Source of the DNA: Mucilaginibacter sabulilitoris
GTDB taxonomy: Bacteria; Bacteroidota; Bacteroidia; Sphingobacteriales; Sphingobacteriaceae
DNA: 64,000 nt
Reading direction: 5' to 3'
NCBI RefSeq assembly: GCF_034262375.1
Contig: NZ_CP139558.1
Location: forward strand, 2,418,001 to 2,482,000
Shown here: positions 26,601 through 35,687 of the stretch, one piece after another
Position numbering within the stretch: the first letter of the stretch is position 1
How the letters are laid out: every line of letters begins with the position of its first letter
Notes under the pieces: generated by a model
Seen by the model: the letters and a program-made list of their open reading frames with translations, nothing else
Database searches by the model: none
Told to the model about the DNA's origin: nothing
Translations under genes and position numbers: made by a program

Positions 26601-26607
26601 ATTCGTG

Positions 26608-26616
26608 GCATCAAGC
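26608..26616. repeat. Right copy of a 9-bp target-site duplication
   Basis: GCATCAAGC, identical to 25794-25802. Joining the flanks restores GGCCGC-ATCAA-GCGGCC followed (minus strand) by a T-rich run, the original aguA terminator. Confidence 0.85.
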
Positions 26617-26645
26617 GGCCCTTTTGCTGTTGTACACAAGTATTG

Positions 26646-27704
26646 TTATATAACAGGCTCTTGTTGGCTCAGGCAATGGAAACTACCAAGCCCCCAAATA
26701 ATATCTGTAGAATCAATGCCTATAACCTCATGGTCAGGGAAACATTGCTGCAATATGGCACATGCTTTATCGTCGTTTACAGAACGGTATGTGGGAACGA
26801 TCACGGCCGAATTTGCAATATAAAAATTGGCATAAGACGCCGGCAAGCGGGTATCCTCATAAATCACCGCTTCGGGCATAGGCAGCTCAACAATGTTAAG
26901 CTGCTTGCCGTTGAGCAGGCGCATGGTTTTTAAGGCTTCCAGGTTTTCCTGCAGTATATGATAATTTTCGTCGTTTTTGTCTTCTTCAACTACGGTAACC
27001 ACAGTATCCTCGTTTACAAAACGGGTAATATCATCAATATGGCCGTCGGTATCATCGCCAACAATGCCATCGCCCAGCCATAAAATTTGCTCGGCGCCAT
27101 AATAATTGTGGAGATAGGTTTCTATCTGATCCTGGCTTAACAGCGGATTTCGGTTTTTATTAAGCAGACATGCTGTTGTGGTAAGGATGGTGCCTTTGCC
27201 GTTAAAATCAACAGAGCCGCCTTCCATCACAATACCGGGGTTAAATACCGGCAAATTAAAATGCTGACCTATTTTGGTAGGAATCACATCATCGAGGTCA
27301 AATGGCGGATATTTCCCACCCCAGGCGTTATACCCCCAGTCAATAATGGCTTTTTGTTTGGTTTCCGGATTGATCACAAACGCAGGTCCGTGATCACGGC
27401 ACCAGGCATCGTTAGTGCCAAACTCAAACAGTTCCACGCATTCCATATCAACACTGGCAGTTTGTAGCTGAAAGGTTACAGACGCCTTCATTGCCTCGTC
27501 AGCCACGTTTATGCGTACGAGTTCGTTACGGGTTAAAATTTTAATAAATTCAATGTATGACGGGTACACCGTGTCCAGCTTTCCCGGCCATGAGGCTTCC
27601 TTATGCGGCCATGAAAGCCAGGTAGCGGTATGTTTAGCCCATTCGGCAGGAAAAAAAAATCCTTGTGAAGCAGGAGTTTGTATGGTAGATATATTTTGGC
27701 TCAT
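26646..27704 (-). CDS. aguA: Agmatine deiminase
   Basis: Converts agmatine to N-carbamoylputrescine and ammonia. The 352-residue protein belongs to the guanidino-group-modifying superfamily (PAD_porph). It has FPAEWAKHTATWLSWPHKEASW at the start, the Asp/His segment CRDHGPAFVI, NAWGGKYPPFD, DDTDGHIDDITRF and catalytic Cys344 near the C-terminus (GLGSFHCLSQQ, equivalent to GGGxxHC). The next enzyme of the pathway, aguB, is directly upstream on the same strand with a repeat in between. Its terminator was split by the IS4-family element. Confidence 0.95.
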   Translation of the reverse strand: MSQNISTIQTPASQGFFFPAEWAKHTATWLSWPHKEASWPGKLDTVYPSYIEFIKILTRNELVRINVADEAMKASVTFQLQTASVDMECVELFEFGTNDAWCRDHGPAFVINPETKQKAIIDWGYNAWGGKYPPFDLDDVIPTKIGQHFNLPVFNPGIVMEGGSVDFNGKGTILTTTACLLNKNRNPLLSQDQIETYLHNYYGAEQILWLGDGIVGDDTDGHIDDITRFVNEDTVVTVVEEDKNDENYHILQENLEALKTMRLLNGKQLNIVELPMPEAVIYEDTRLPASYANFYIANSAVIVPTYRSVNDDKACAILQQCFPDHEVIGIDSTDIIWGLGSFHCLSQQEPVI

Positions 27705-27723
27705 TTAGGTTAATTAAATTTGT

Positions 27724-27809
27724 ATGTCATTGCGAGCGCAGCGTGGCAATCTCATTGTGCATGTTCGGGCACTTTTTCGATAAGATTGCTTCGTGCCTCG
27801 CAATGACAT
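27724..27809. repeat. Dispersed palindrome (REP-like), subfamily TGTCATTGCGAG
   Basis: Outer arms ATGTCATTGCGAG and CTCGCAATGACAT pair perfectly; inner arms GGCAATCT and AGATTGC(T) pair too. The two arms differ inside (GCGCAGCGTGGC on the left, GCTTCGTGCC on the right). It lies between aguA and aguB. Confidence 0.85.
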
Positions 27810-27818
27810 GTTATATAA

Positions 27819-27851
27819 AGCCCTCTCCCTTTAGGGGAGGGTTGGGTGGGG

Positions 27852-27852
<1 letters not shown>
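27819..27852. repeat. Small C/G-rich palindrome
   Basis: CCCTCTCCCTTTAGGGGAGGG and a following GTTGGGTGGGGC. Similar elements are at 38241-38267, 52144-52163 and 60479-60501, so this is a second family of intergenic repeats. It overlaps the end of aguB only at its stop codon. Confidence 0.6.
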
Positions 27853-28721
<869 letters not shown>

Positions 28722-28737
28722 ACTAATAAAATTTCCG

Positions 28738-28745
28738 CAAAAATA
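28738..28745 (-). promoter_or_regulatory. -7 promoter box of aguB
   Basis: TATTTTTG on the minus strand matches TAnnTTTG, 16 nt before the ATG. A TTG lies about 24 bases further upstream on that strand. Confidence 0.55.
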
Positions 28746-28902
28746 ACAATAGATATGATGATTTTTGCTCAATTAATCAATGATTACATATTGCTGATGG
28801 TCAGGTTTTTTATTGTTTTGGCAAACTTTAGTTATATAAACTGCGTTGTTGAACCAATGTTGTTACAGTTTAAAAAAAAATTCATGTGTTCAATCAAATA
28901 AT

Positions 28903-28910
28903 TAGCTTTG
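28903..28910 (+). promoter_or_regulatory. -7 promoter box abutting a start codon
   Basis: TAGCTTTG ends six bases before the ATG at 28917 of the flippase-like gene. The TTG inside it is in frame but is better read as promoter than as start codon. Confidence 0.6.
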
Positions 28911-28916
28911 CAGCCA

Positions 28917-29864
28917 ATGACAGAAGACGAAATAATTGACGAAGGTGCCGAGCATAAAACCTGGAAGGGTAAGCTTTGGGGCGTTATAAAAGTTATACTA
29001 ATAATTGTTGTTACCGGTGGCCTGTTATACTGGGTTTTTAGCAAAGTGCCGTTTGCTAAAATAAAATTTCGCCTTGCGCATGCTAACCGTGCCTGGCTGA
29101 CTGCAGCTATTCTTTGTTACGTGGGCTCAATGCTGTTTTCGTCATGGCGTTTACTTAGCTTCTTTAAATCTATTGGTCTTAAGCTTGATTGGCGTTTTAA
29201 CCTCCGCTTGTATTTTTTAGGCTTGTGTTATAACGTATTATTACCCGGTGGCATAGGCGGCGATGGTTATAAAATTTACTTACTGCATAAAACCTATAAA
29301 TTACCCACCAAAAAAGTTTTCTGGGCTATTTTGTTTGATAGACTAAGCGGCTTTTGGGCTATTGGCGCTATTGTGGTTGGCCTTATTATTTTAATTCCGA
29401 GTTTCCCGTATCATTTAGCAATTCCGCTAAGTATAGTTTCGGTGGGGTCTGTAATTTATTATTTTATTGCACGTAAATTTTTCAGGGATTATACCCATAA
29501 TTTTTTCTCCGGCCATCTGAAAGCTATTGGTGTACAAAGTATGCAATTACTTGCCATTGTATGCTTGCTGCTTGCCCAGGATTTTAACGGCAAGTTTGCG
29601 CCTTACCTGTTATCATTTCTCTTCTCTTCATTAGCAGCAGTTATTCCGTTTAGTTTAGGCGGTGGCGGCATCAGAGATGCGCTTTTTTTAACCCTGGCAC
29701 GTCAGTTTAATCTTACCGAAGATATGGCTGTTTACTTGAGCTTTGGCTTTTACCTCATCTCAATTATTGTTGCTTTAATTGGTATATATTATGTGATACG
29801 CCCAAAACGCCTTGAGCGGGGATTGCAAAAACCATCGGAATTTTCATTGGAAAATCAGCAATAA
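28917..29864 (+). CDS. Flippase-like membrane protein (lysylphosphatidylglycerol synthase TM domain)
   Basis: A 315-residue integral membrane protein of the UPF0104/LPG_synthase_TM family, with about eight hydrophobic helices. The N-terminal 20 residues are acidic and cytoplasmic (MTEDEIIDEGAEHKTWKGK). Conserved family features are YFLGLCYNVLLPGGIGGDGYK and FSLGGGGIRDALFLTLA. In MprF this domain flips aminoacyl-lipids, but here the soluble transferase domain is absent, so the activity is a guess (lipid or polyprenyl flipping). A promoter box ends six bases before the start. Confidence 0.85.
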   Translation: MTEDEIIDEGAEHKTWKGKLWGVIKVILIIVVTGGLLYWVFSKVPFAKIKFRLAHANRAWLTAAILCYVGSMLFSSWRLLSFFKSIGLKLDWRFNLRLYFLGLCYNVLLPGGIGGDGYKIYLLHKTYKLPTKKVFWAILFDRLSGFWAIGAIVVGLIILIPSFPYHLAIPLSIVSVGSVIYYFIARKFFRDYTHNFFSGHLKAIGVQSMQLLAIVCLLLAQDFNGKFAPYLLSFLFSSLAAVIPFSLGGGGIRDALFLTLARQFNLTEDMAVYLSFGFYLISIIVALIGIYYVIRPKRLERGLQKPSEFSLENQQ

Positions 29865-29973
29865 GCAGAATATTATTCTAATTTGAAAGCTATACTAAAA
29901 TCATATTCCAAACTTTGCAAGTGAGGTAAGCATTTACTTAAATTGGCGTTCTATATATAAATTTAATTTATTA

Positions 29974-31752
29974 ATGAGCCATTTTAATGATTTTAACAAT
30001 CCGCAGGTTGCTGCGTTGCCCGGTCATTTAAAGCAATTTATAGTCGACCAGCATTATGAGCATTACACGCCCATTGATCATGCGGTTTGGCGATATGTAA
30101 TGCGGCAAAATTACAGCTATCTTAAAGATGTAGCCTACTATCCATATATACCCGGCTTAACCAAAGCCGGGTTAACAATTGAGCGTATCCCCAATTTGCA
30201 GGAAATGAACAACGCGCTGGCCAAAATAGGCTGGGGCGCGGTTACCGTTGACGGCTTTATACCTCCGGCTGCGTTTATGGAATACCAGGCCTTCAGGGTA
30301 CTGGTTATAGCTGCGGATATACGCCAGTTAAGGCATATTGAATACACCCCGGCTCCGGATATTATCCATGAGTCGGCAGGGCACGCGCCTATTATTGCTG
30401 ATAAGGATTACCATGAATACTTGAGTTATTTTGGTTCGATAGGCGCTAAAGCCATGTTTTCGGCCCAGGATTTTGAATTGTATGAGGCTATTCGGGAACT
30501 CTCGATACTCAAGGAAATGCCCGATGCTGATGAGGAAGCCATTAAAAAGGCCGAAGAGTTGGTAGCTTATCGCCAGGAAAATATGGGCGAACCATCGGAA
30601 ATGGCCCTACTGAGCCGCCTGCACTGGTGGACGGTAGAATACGGCCTCATTGGTACGCTGGAACAGCCTAAAATTTATGGCGCTGGCCTGCTCTCGTCAA
30701 TAGGCGAAAGCTCGAGCTGCATGAACCCCGAAGTTGAAAAGCTATGGTACACCGCCGATGCGGTAAACTATAGTTATGATATTACCAAGCCGCAACCGCA
30801 ACTTTTTGTAACGCCAACTTTTCAAAACCTGATAGACGTATTGGAAGAGTTTGCCAATACCATGTCGTTCAGGCGTGGCGGGACCTATGGTCTTACTAAA
30901 GCTGTTGAAAGTAAAAATACCTGTACCGCGGTTTACAGCTCAGGCTTACAGGTTTCGGGTATTATTACTGATTTTAAGTCAGATAAAGAAGGCAACCCGT
31001 ACTTTATTAAAACTACACGGCCCACTGTTTTATCTTTAAATAATAAACAGTTGCCCGGTCATGGCAAAAATTATCACCAGGATGGTTTTAGCTCGCCGGT
31101 TGGCAAACTAAAAAATATTAATTCGCCTCTGGAAGACCTGTCGGAAGAAGAATTGGATAACATGGGTATAGCTAAAGGCAAAACAGCTACACTTGATTTT
31201 GAAAGCGGTATTACAGTTACCGGAACGGTAAAAACTGTTTTATCATTTTTGGATAAAACGCAGCTCATTACTTTTGCTGATTGTACGGTTATCGACAAAA
31301 AAGGCCAGGTGTTATTTGATCCATCATGGGGGGTATATGATATGGCGGTTGGAGAAAAAATAGTATCCGTTTTTTGTGGCGCTGCTGATAAAGAAGCTTT
31401 TGAGGACGTGGTTTACAAATCAAGAACGGCTACTCATCATGCCGACTACGATTTTAAAACCAAAGAGCTGCACAAGCTTTATCAGCAGGTTCGCAACTGC
31501 CGGTTAAAACAGGGCGACTATAGTTTTTTAGGCAATGTATGGCTAAAACTCCAAAGTAATCATCATAACGATTGGCTTTGCGCCCTCGAAATACTGGAAA
31601 TGCTGGAGCACGAGAATATAGAACCGTTATTAGCTGCCGATATCAGACAGTTTCTGGAACAAAAGGCAAAGAATGAGCCCGAGTTAAAAAAACTCATAGC
31701 CGATGGTTTTTACCTAATAGCTTATCCCGTTGAACAAAAATTGGTATTTTAG
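29974..31752 (+). CDS. Aromatic amino acid hydroxylase with long C-terminal extension
   Basis: Pterin-dependent, iron-dependent monooxygenase of the phenylalanine/tryptophan hydroxylase family. The catalytic domain fills residues ~20-290, with iron ligands His132 and His137 (IIHESAGHAP) and Glu222 (WWTVEYGL). Residues ~300-592 form an extension not found in the classic single-domain bacterial phenylalanine hydroxylase (~280 residues); it includes VSGIITDFKSDKEGNPYF-type beta-rich segments and a helical end. This long form is common in Bacteroidota. The likely product is tyrosine from phenylalanine, but tryptophan hydroxylation cannot be excluded by eye. Confidence 0.9.
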   Translation: MSHFNDFNNPQVAALPGHLKQFIVDQHYEHYTPIDHAVWRYVMRQNYSYLKDVAYYPYIPGLTKAGLTIERIPNLQEMNNALAKIGWGAVTVDGFIPPAAFMEYQAFRVLVIAADIRQLRHIEYTPAPDIIHESAGHAPIIADKDYHEYLSYFGSIGAKAMFSAQDFELYEAIRELSILKEMPDADEEAIKKAEELVAYRQENMGEPSEMALLSRLHWWTVEYGLIGTLEQPKIYGAGLLSSIGESSSCMNPEVEKLWYTADAVNYSYDITKPQPQLFVTPTFQNLIDVLEEFANTMSFRRGGTYGLTKAVESKNTCTAVYSSGLQVSGIITDFKSDKEGNPYFIKTTRPTVLSLNNKQLPGHGKNYHQDGFSSPVGKLKNINSPLEDLSEEELDNMGIAKGKTATLDFESGITVTGTVKTVLSFLDKTQLITFADCTVIDKKGQVLFDPSWGVYDMAVGEKIVSVFCGAADKEAFEDVVYKSRTATHHADYDFKTKELHKLYQQVRNCRLKQGDYSFLGNVWLKLQSNHHNDWLCALEILEMLEHENIEPLLAADIRQFLEQKAKNEPELKKLIADGFYLIAYPVEQKLVF

Positions 31753-31795
31753 GCGCGCGTCTATTAACAACATGTCGTATCATATTAATACCGAT

Positions 31796-31879
31796 ATGTC
31801 ATTGCGAGGCACGAAGCAATCTCGTTTAGCAGGTCGATTCTGCACTGGTGAGATTGCCACGCTACGCTCGCGATGACAT
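31796..31879. repeat. Dispersed palindrome (REP-like), same subfamily in reverse orientation
   Basis: ATGTCATTGCGAGG at the left pairs with the CGCGATGACAT end. The arms are those of the 27724-27809 copy, swapped: CACGAAGCAATCTC is on the left here and GAGATTGCCACGCTACGC on the right. It lies between the hydroxylase and the SDR gene. Confidence 0.85.
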
Positions 31880-31925
31880 ATTTGAAATTTTAAATTTTAT
31901 TCCTTCTTTAGGGGTTAGAGGACTT

Positions 31926-32630
31926 ATGAACATCATTATAACAGGCGCCAGCAGCGGCGTAGGATTTGAAGCTGTAATTGAACTGATACTTTCGGGCAGC
32001 CATAAGGTAATAGCGCTGGCCCGCTCACAGGATAAATTAGAACGTTTGCTGGAAATAGCCCACGGGCTTAATCCTGACTGCCAGCTTTTCGCCCTGAATT
32101 TTGACATTGTTCATGATGATTACGCGGGCCTGCAACAATTTATTGCCGCTAACTTTGATAACCGTGTAGATATTTTAATAAACAATGCCGGTGTACTTGT
32201 TAATAAACCTTTTACCGAATTATTGGAAAGTGATTTTGTAGAGATGCTGCAAAGTAATTTTATGGGTCACGTACGCATTATACAAGCACTGATACCCCTG
32301 ATGCCAGCCGGCTCACATATCCTGAATATTGGCAGTATGGGCGGCTTTCAGGGGAGTACCAAATTTCCGGGACTATCTGCCTATTCGGCCAGTAAGGCTG
32401 CTTTACATACGCTAACCGAATGCCTGGCTCAGGAGCTAACCGAACAGGACATCAAAGTAAATTGCCTTGCACTCGGGTCGGCGCAAACTGAAATGCTGGA
32501 GAAAGCGTTCCCGGGTTACCAGTCGCCGGTATTGGCATTTGAAATGGGTAAATATGTTGCCGATTTCGCGCTTACCGGACATAAGTTCTTCAACGGGAAA
32601 GTGTTGCCTGTTGCTGCAACTACGCCTTAA
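31926..32630 (+). CDS. Short-chain dehydrogenase/reductase
   Basis: NAD(P)-dependent oxidoreductase of the classical SDR type, 234 residues. It has the Rossmann motif MNIIITGASSGVGFEA (TGxxxGxG), the structural NNAG (DILINNAGV), the catalytic Ser in ILNIGSMGG and Tyr-xxx-Lys in YSASKAALH. The start at 31926 puts the methionine directly before the first beta strand; longer in-frame starts run into the upstream palindrome. Substrate unknown. No close operon partners; guaA follows after 326 bp. Confidence 0.9.
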   Translation: MNIIITGASSGVGFEAVIELILSGSHKVIALARSQDKLERLLEIAHGLNPDCQLFALNFDIVHDDYAGLQQFIAANFDNRVDILINNAGVLVNKPFTELLESDFVEMLQSNFMGHVRIIQALIPLMPAGSHILNIGSMGGFQGSTKFPGLSAYSASKAALHTLTECLAQELTEQDIKVNCLALGSAQTEMLEKAFPGYQSPVLAFEMGKYVADFALTGHKFFNGKVLPVAATTP

Positions 32631-32956
32631 GGAGAAACTGCATGTAAAAGCACCATAGTTCGGAGCGAACAGCCCATGTTGTTCACGTTCACAGGTGCGT
32701 GAACAGATATGAACATTGGTGAATATCTGATAATCAGTTATTTGCATTTTTGACCTTACTGCAAAATTTAACATAACTTGCTGTCTCCCTGCTGTCGCAC
32801 CAAATCCATCAGGTTCTGCCTGCTTTCGTCCGAAGCTGATCCGTTGCAAGGAAAAATCCCGGAATCCCTTAATTTCATTAAACCCCGGTTCAGACAAAAA
32901 ATCAACGAAATCAAAATAATCACTCAAAATCAACGGTCAAAATCCTATCTTTGCCC
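32631..32956. other. Intergenic region upstream of guaA
   Basis: No coding frame with known motifs. Contains a modest inverted repeat, GTTCACGTTCACAGGTGCGTGAAC (around 32679-32702), and the TATCTTTG box before guaA. No riboswitch fold recognised. Confidence 0.4.
32946..32953 (+). promoter_or_regulatory. -7 promoter box abutting guaA
   Basis: TATCTTTG ends three bases before the ATG at 32957. The overlapping TTG (32951) is in frame but adds only MP before the conserved start and sits in the box. Confidence 0.6.
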
Positions 32957-34486
32957 ATGCAAGAAAAAATCCTCATTCTTGACTTTGGCTCGCAATTCAC
33001 CCAACTTATAGCGCGCCGTGTCAGGGAGCTCAATATTTACTGTGAGATCCACCCCTTTAATCATTATCCCGAAATTGACAGCACTGTAAAAGGAATCATC
33101 TTATCCGGCAGTCCTTATTCTGTAAGGCAGGACGATGCTCCCCGTTTCGATTTTGAGCAGTTTCATACCACCCGGCCTATTTTAGGCGTTTGTTACGGTG
33201 CTCAGTATGTGGCGCATTTTCATGGGGGAGAGGTATTGCCATCAAGCACCCGCGAGTATGGCCGTGCCAACCTCGAATATATCAACAAAGAAAACCCACT
33301 GTTTAAAAATATTCCCGAAAGCTCACAGGTTTGGATGTCGCATGGCGATACCATCGACCGCATTGGCGATAATTTCGAGATCATTGCCAGTACCGATACT
33401 GTAAAGGTAGCGGCTTACCAGGTAACCGGAACCCAAACCTACGGTATACAGTTTCACCCCGAAGTAACTCATAGCATCGACGGCAAGCAATTGCTGGAGA
33501 ACTTTTTGGTTGACATTTGCGGCTGCCATCAGGACTGGACACCCGATTCGTTTATTGAAACAACCATAACCGCCTTGCGCCAAAAACTGGGCGATGATAA
33601 AGTAGTGCTTGGCCTTTCAGGCGGTGTCGATTCATCGGTTGCTGCAGTGCTGCTGCACCAGGCTATCGGCAAAAATTTGCATTGCATATTTGTAGACAAT
33701 GGTCTGCTGCGTAAAGACGAGTACGAGCAAGTGCTTGATTCTTACAAGCACATGGGGCTTAATATAAAAGGTATTGATGCCAAGCAGCGTTTTTATGACG
33801 CGCTGGCAGGCTTAACCGATCCGGAAAAGAAACGCAAAGCTATTGGCCGTGTGTTTATTGAAGTGTTTGATGATGCCGCACACGAGGTACAGGATGTAAA
33901 ATGGTTAGGACAAGGAACTATTTACCCCGACGTTATTGAATCAGTTTCGGTAAAAGGACCATCGGCTACTATCAAATCGCACCATAATGTTGGCGGTTTG
34001 CCCGATTTTATGAAGCTTAAAGTAGTTGAACCGTTAAATACCCTATTTAAGGATGAAGTTAGGCGTGTAGGCAAGGCTTTAAACATTGATCCGAATATTT
34101 TAGGCAGGCACCCGTTCCCGGGTCCAGGATTGGCTATCAGGATTTTAGGTGATATTACACCAGAAAAAGTAGCTATATTGCAGGAGGCCGACGCAATTTA
34201 TATCAACAATTTGCGATCATACGGTGTTTACGATAAGGTTTGGCAGGCCGGCGCTATATTTTTGCCGGTACAATCTGTAGGAGTTATGGGCGATGAACGT
34301 ACCTATGAGAACGTGATTTGCCTGCGTGCTGTTGAATCATTGGATGGGATGACAGCTGATTGGTGCCATTTACCTTATGATCTGTTGGCCAAAATCTCTA
34401 ACGAGATTATCAATAACGTAAAAGGAATTAACCGGGTAGTATATGATATCAGTTCAAAACCACCTGCTACCATTGAGTGGGAATAA
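32957..34486 (+). CDS. guaA: GMP synthase (glutamine-hydrolysing)
   Basis: Makes GMP from XMP, ATP and glutamine. The class I glutamine amidotransferase domain (residues ~1-195) has the nucleophile Cys in [10 protein letters not shown] and His/Glu in GIQFHPEV. The ATP pyrophosphatase domain has the PP-loop [12 protein letters not shown], and the C-terminal dimer domain includes [15 protein letters not shown] and ends in KPPATIEWE, typical of GuaA. Start at the ATG giving [14 protein letters not shown]. The next gene starts inside its last 44 bases. Confidence 0.97.
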   Translation: MQEKILILDFGSQFTQLIARRVRELNIYCEIHPFNHYPEIDSTVKGIILSGSPYSVRQDDAPRFDFEQFHTTRPILGVCYGAQYVAHFHGGEVLPSSTREYGRANLEYINKENPLFKNIPESSQVWMSHGDTIDRIGDNFEIIASTDTVKVAAYQVTGTQTYGIQFHPEVTHSIDGKQLLENFLVDICGCHQDWTPDSFIETTITALRQKLGDDKVVLGLSGGVDSSVAAVLLHQAIGKNLHCIFVDNGLLRKDEYEQVLDSYKHMGLNIKGIDAKQRFYDALAGLTDPEKKRKAIGRVFIEVFDDAAHEVQDVKWLGQGTIYPDVIESVSVKGPSATIKSHHNVGGLPDFMKLKVVEPLNTLFKDEVRRVGKALNIDPNILGRHPFPGPGLAIRILGDITPEKVAILQEADAIYINNLRSYGVYDKVWQAGAIFLPVQSVGVMGDERTYENVICLRAVESLDGMTADWCHLPYDLLAKISNEIINNVKGINRVVYDISSKPPATIEWE

Positions 34487-35687
34487 ATGGTTATTGTTTT
34501 TTATAACGGCGCTGATACTGGGTGCATGTTCGCCAAAGGTGCAGCCTGTATCAACGTCTGTAAAAAAGCAAACTGAAAAGCCCGAGACCAAAGCCGAAGA
34601 AAAAGCAGCTGCTAAGCCCGAATCAAAGGTTCATATCATATCCATGATATTACCGTTGGGACTTGATCATGTTGCACCCCGCAACTATAGCAGCGCAGGC
34701 TTAACCCAGGCCAACATGAGTGTGGAGTACTATCAGGGTTTTAAGCTCGCTTTAGATTCGCTGGCTGCGGGTGGAGCTAACTTTAAGCTGCAATTGTATG
34801 ATTCAAAAGATGACGCTTCAGCGGCCCACAGTCTGGCCTATAATCCACAGATCAGGACAAGTGACCTCATTGTAGGACCGGTTTTTCCGGAGGGAATAAA
34901 GGTGTTCTCGGCTACTATGGGCCTTCGTGCGCCAATTTTATCGCCATTGTCGCCGTCTTCACCTGCCAACATAAAAAACAATAATCTCATTACCGCTATT
35001 ACTCCGCTGGAATATCACGCCTGGGGAGCAGCGCAGTACATCAACGATAAAATAAAGCCCAAAAAAATATTTATACTGCGCTCGGGTTTTAGCCAGGAGA
35101 ACGATTATGTAGTTAACTTTAAAAAGGCTATTGACAGTTTGGGCAAAAAGAAAGTAAAAGTTGTAAGTGTTGTGATTTCACGCGGGCAACTTGGAGGGTT
35201 AGTTCCGCAGTTGTCGAAAACAGATCAGAATGTATTTGTGATACCGGCTACAGATCAGGCATTTTTAGGAGTTACCCTGCGATCATTAGATACCTTGAAT
35301 AAAAATTACCCGGTAACTTTGTTTGGGCACCCGAGCTGGGAAAAATTCAGTTTTTTAAAGACTGATATATTGCAACGGTTAAAAACACATATTACCTCAA
35401 CAGATAAAATAAATTACAAGCAGGAAGCTACTGTTACTTTTTTGCGTAACTATCATAAAGCTTATCACGTTGAACCAACCGAATATGCTATAAAAGGCTT
35501 TGACGAGGGTTTGTATTTTGGCATGCAGCTTTTTGAAGGGAATAAAGGAATGACTGATTTGGATAAAACAGACTTTACCGGCATACATAACAACTTTCGC
35601 TTTGTGAAAAAAACTGGCTTGGGATGGGTGAATGCGCATGTAAATATATTAATGTACACTAACTTTGAGTTAAAAAAGGTAGAATGA
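34443..35687 (+). CDS. Type 1 periplasmic-binding-fold lipoprotein
   Basis: Predicted lipoprotein of the type 1 periplasmic ligand-binding fold (as in amino acid ABC-transporter binding proteins and the LpoA N-terminal-like sensors). The signal region [14 protein letters not shown] has a clear lipobox. After a Lys/Glu-rich linker ([20 protein letters not shown]), [10 protein letters not shown] starts the domain, and [29 protein letters not shown] and [16 protein letters not shown] are typical. 414 residues. The ATG lies inside guaA (44-bp overlap); a TTG at 34473 is an alternative. No permease or ATPase genes are close, so a transport role is doubtful. Confidence 0.8.
   Translation: MISVQNHLLPLSGNKWLLFFITALILGACSPKVQPVSTSVKKQTEKPETKAEEKAAAKPESKVHIISMILPLGLDHVAPRNYSSAGLTQANMSVEYYQGFKLALDSLAAGGANFKLQLYDSKDDASAAHSLAYNPQIRTSDLIVGPVFPEGIKVFSATMGLRAPILSPLSPSSPANIKNNNLITAITPLEYHAWGAAQYINDKIKPKKIFILRSGFSQENDYVVNFKKAIDSLGKKKVKVVSVVISRGQLGGLVPQLSKTDQNVFVIPATDQAFLGVTLRSLDTLNKNYPVTLFGHPSWEKFSFLKTDILQRLKTHITSTDKINYKQEATVTFLRNYHKAYHVEPTEYAIKGFDEGLYFGMQLFEGNKGMTDLDKTDFTGIHNNFRFVKKTGLGWVNAHVNILMYTNFELKKVE

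Larger units (their letters stand above)
25803..26607. mobile_element. Defective IS4-family insertion sequence, 805 bp
   Basis: Perfect terminal inverted repeats CACGAATGGTCGGAAGA (25803-25819) and its reverse complement (26591-26607), flanked by a 9-bp duplication. The element keeps only the 3' part of a transposase gene, so it is an internally deleted, probably non-autonomous copy. The duplication shows it moved as a unit or was deleted after insertion. Both ends carry inward-reading terminators. Confidence 0.88.

Noticed and set aside
27724..27809. CRISPR repeat or tRNA-like structure
   Set aside because: Single palindromic units with asymmetric arms at scattered sites; no regular spacers, cas genes or cloverleaf.
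32951..34486. TTG start of guaA
   Set aside because: It lies inside the TATCTTTG box and adds only two residues before the normal GuaA start.
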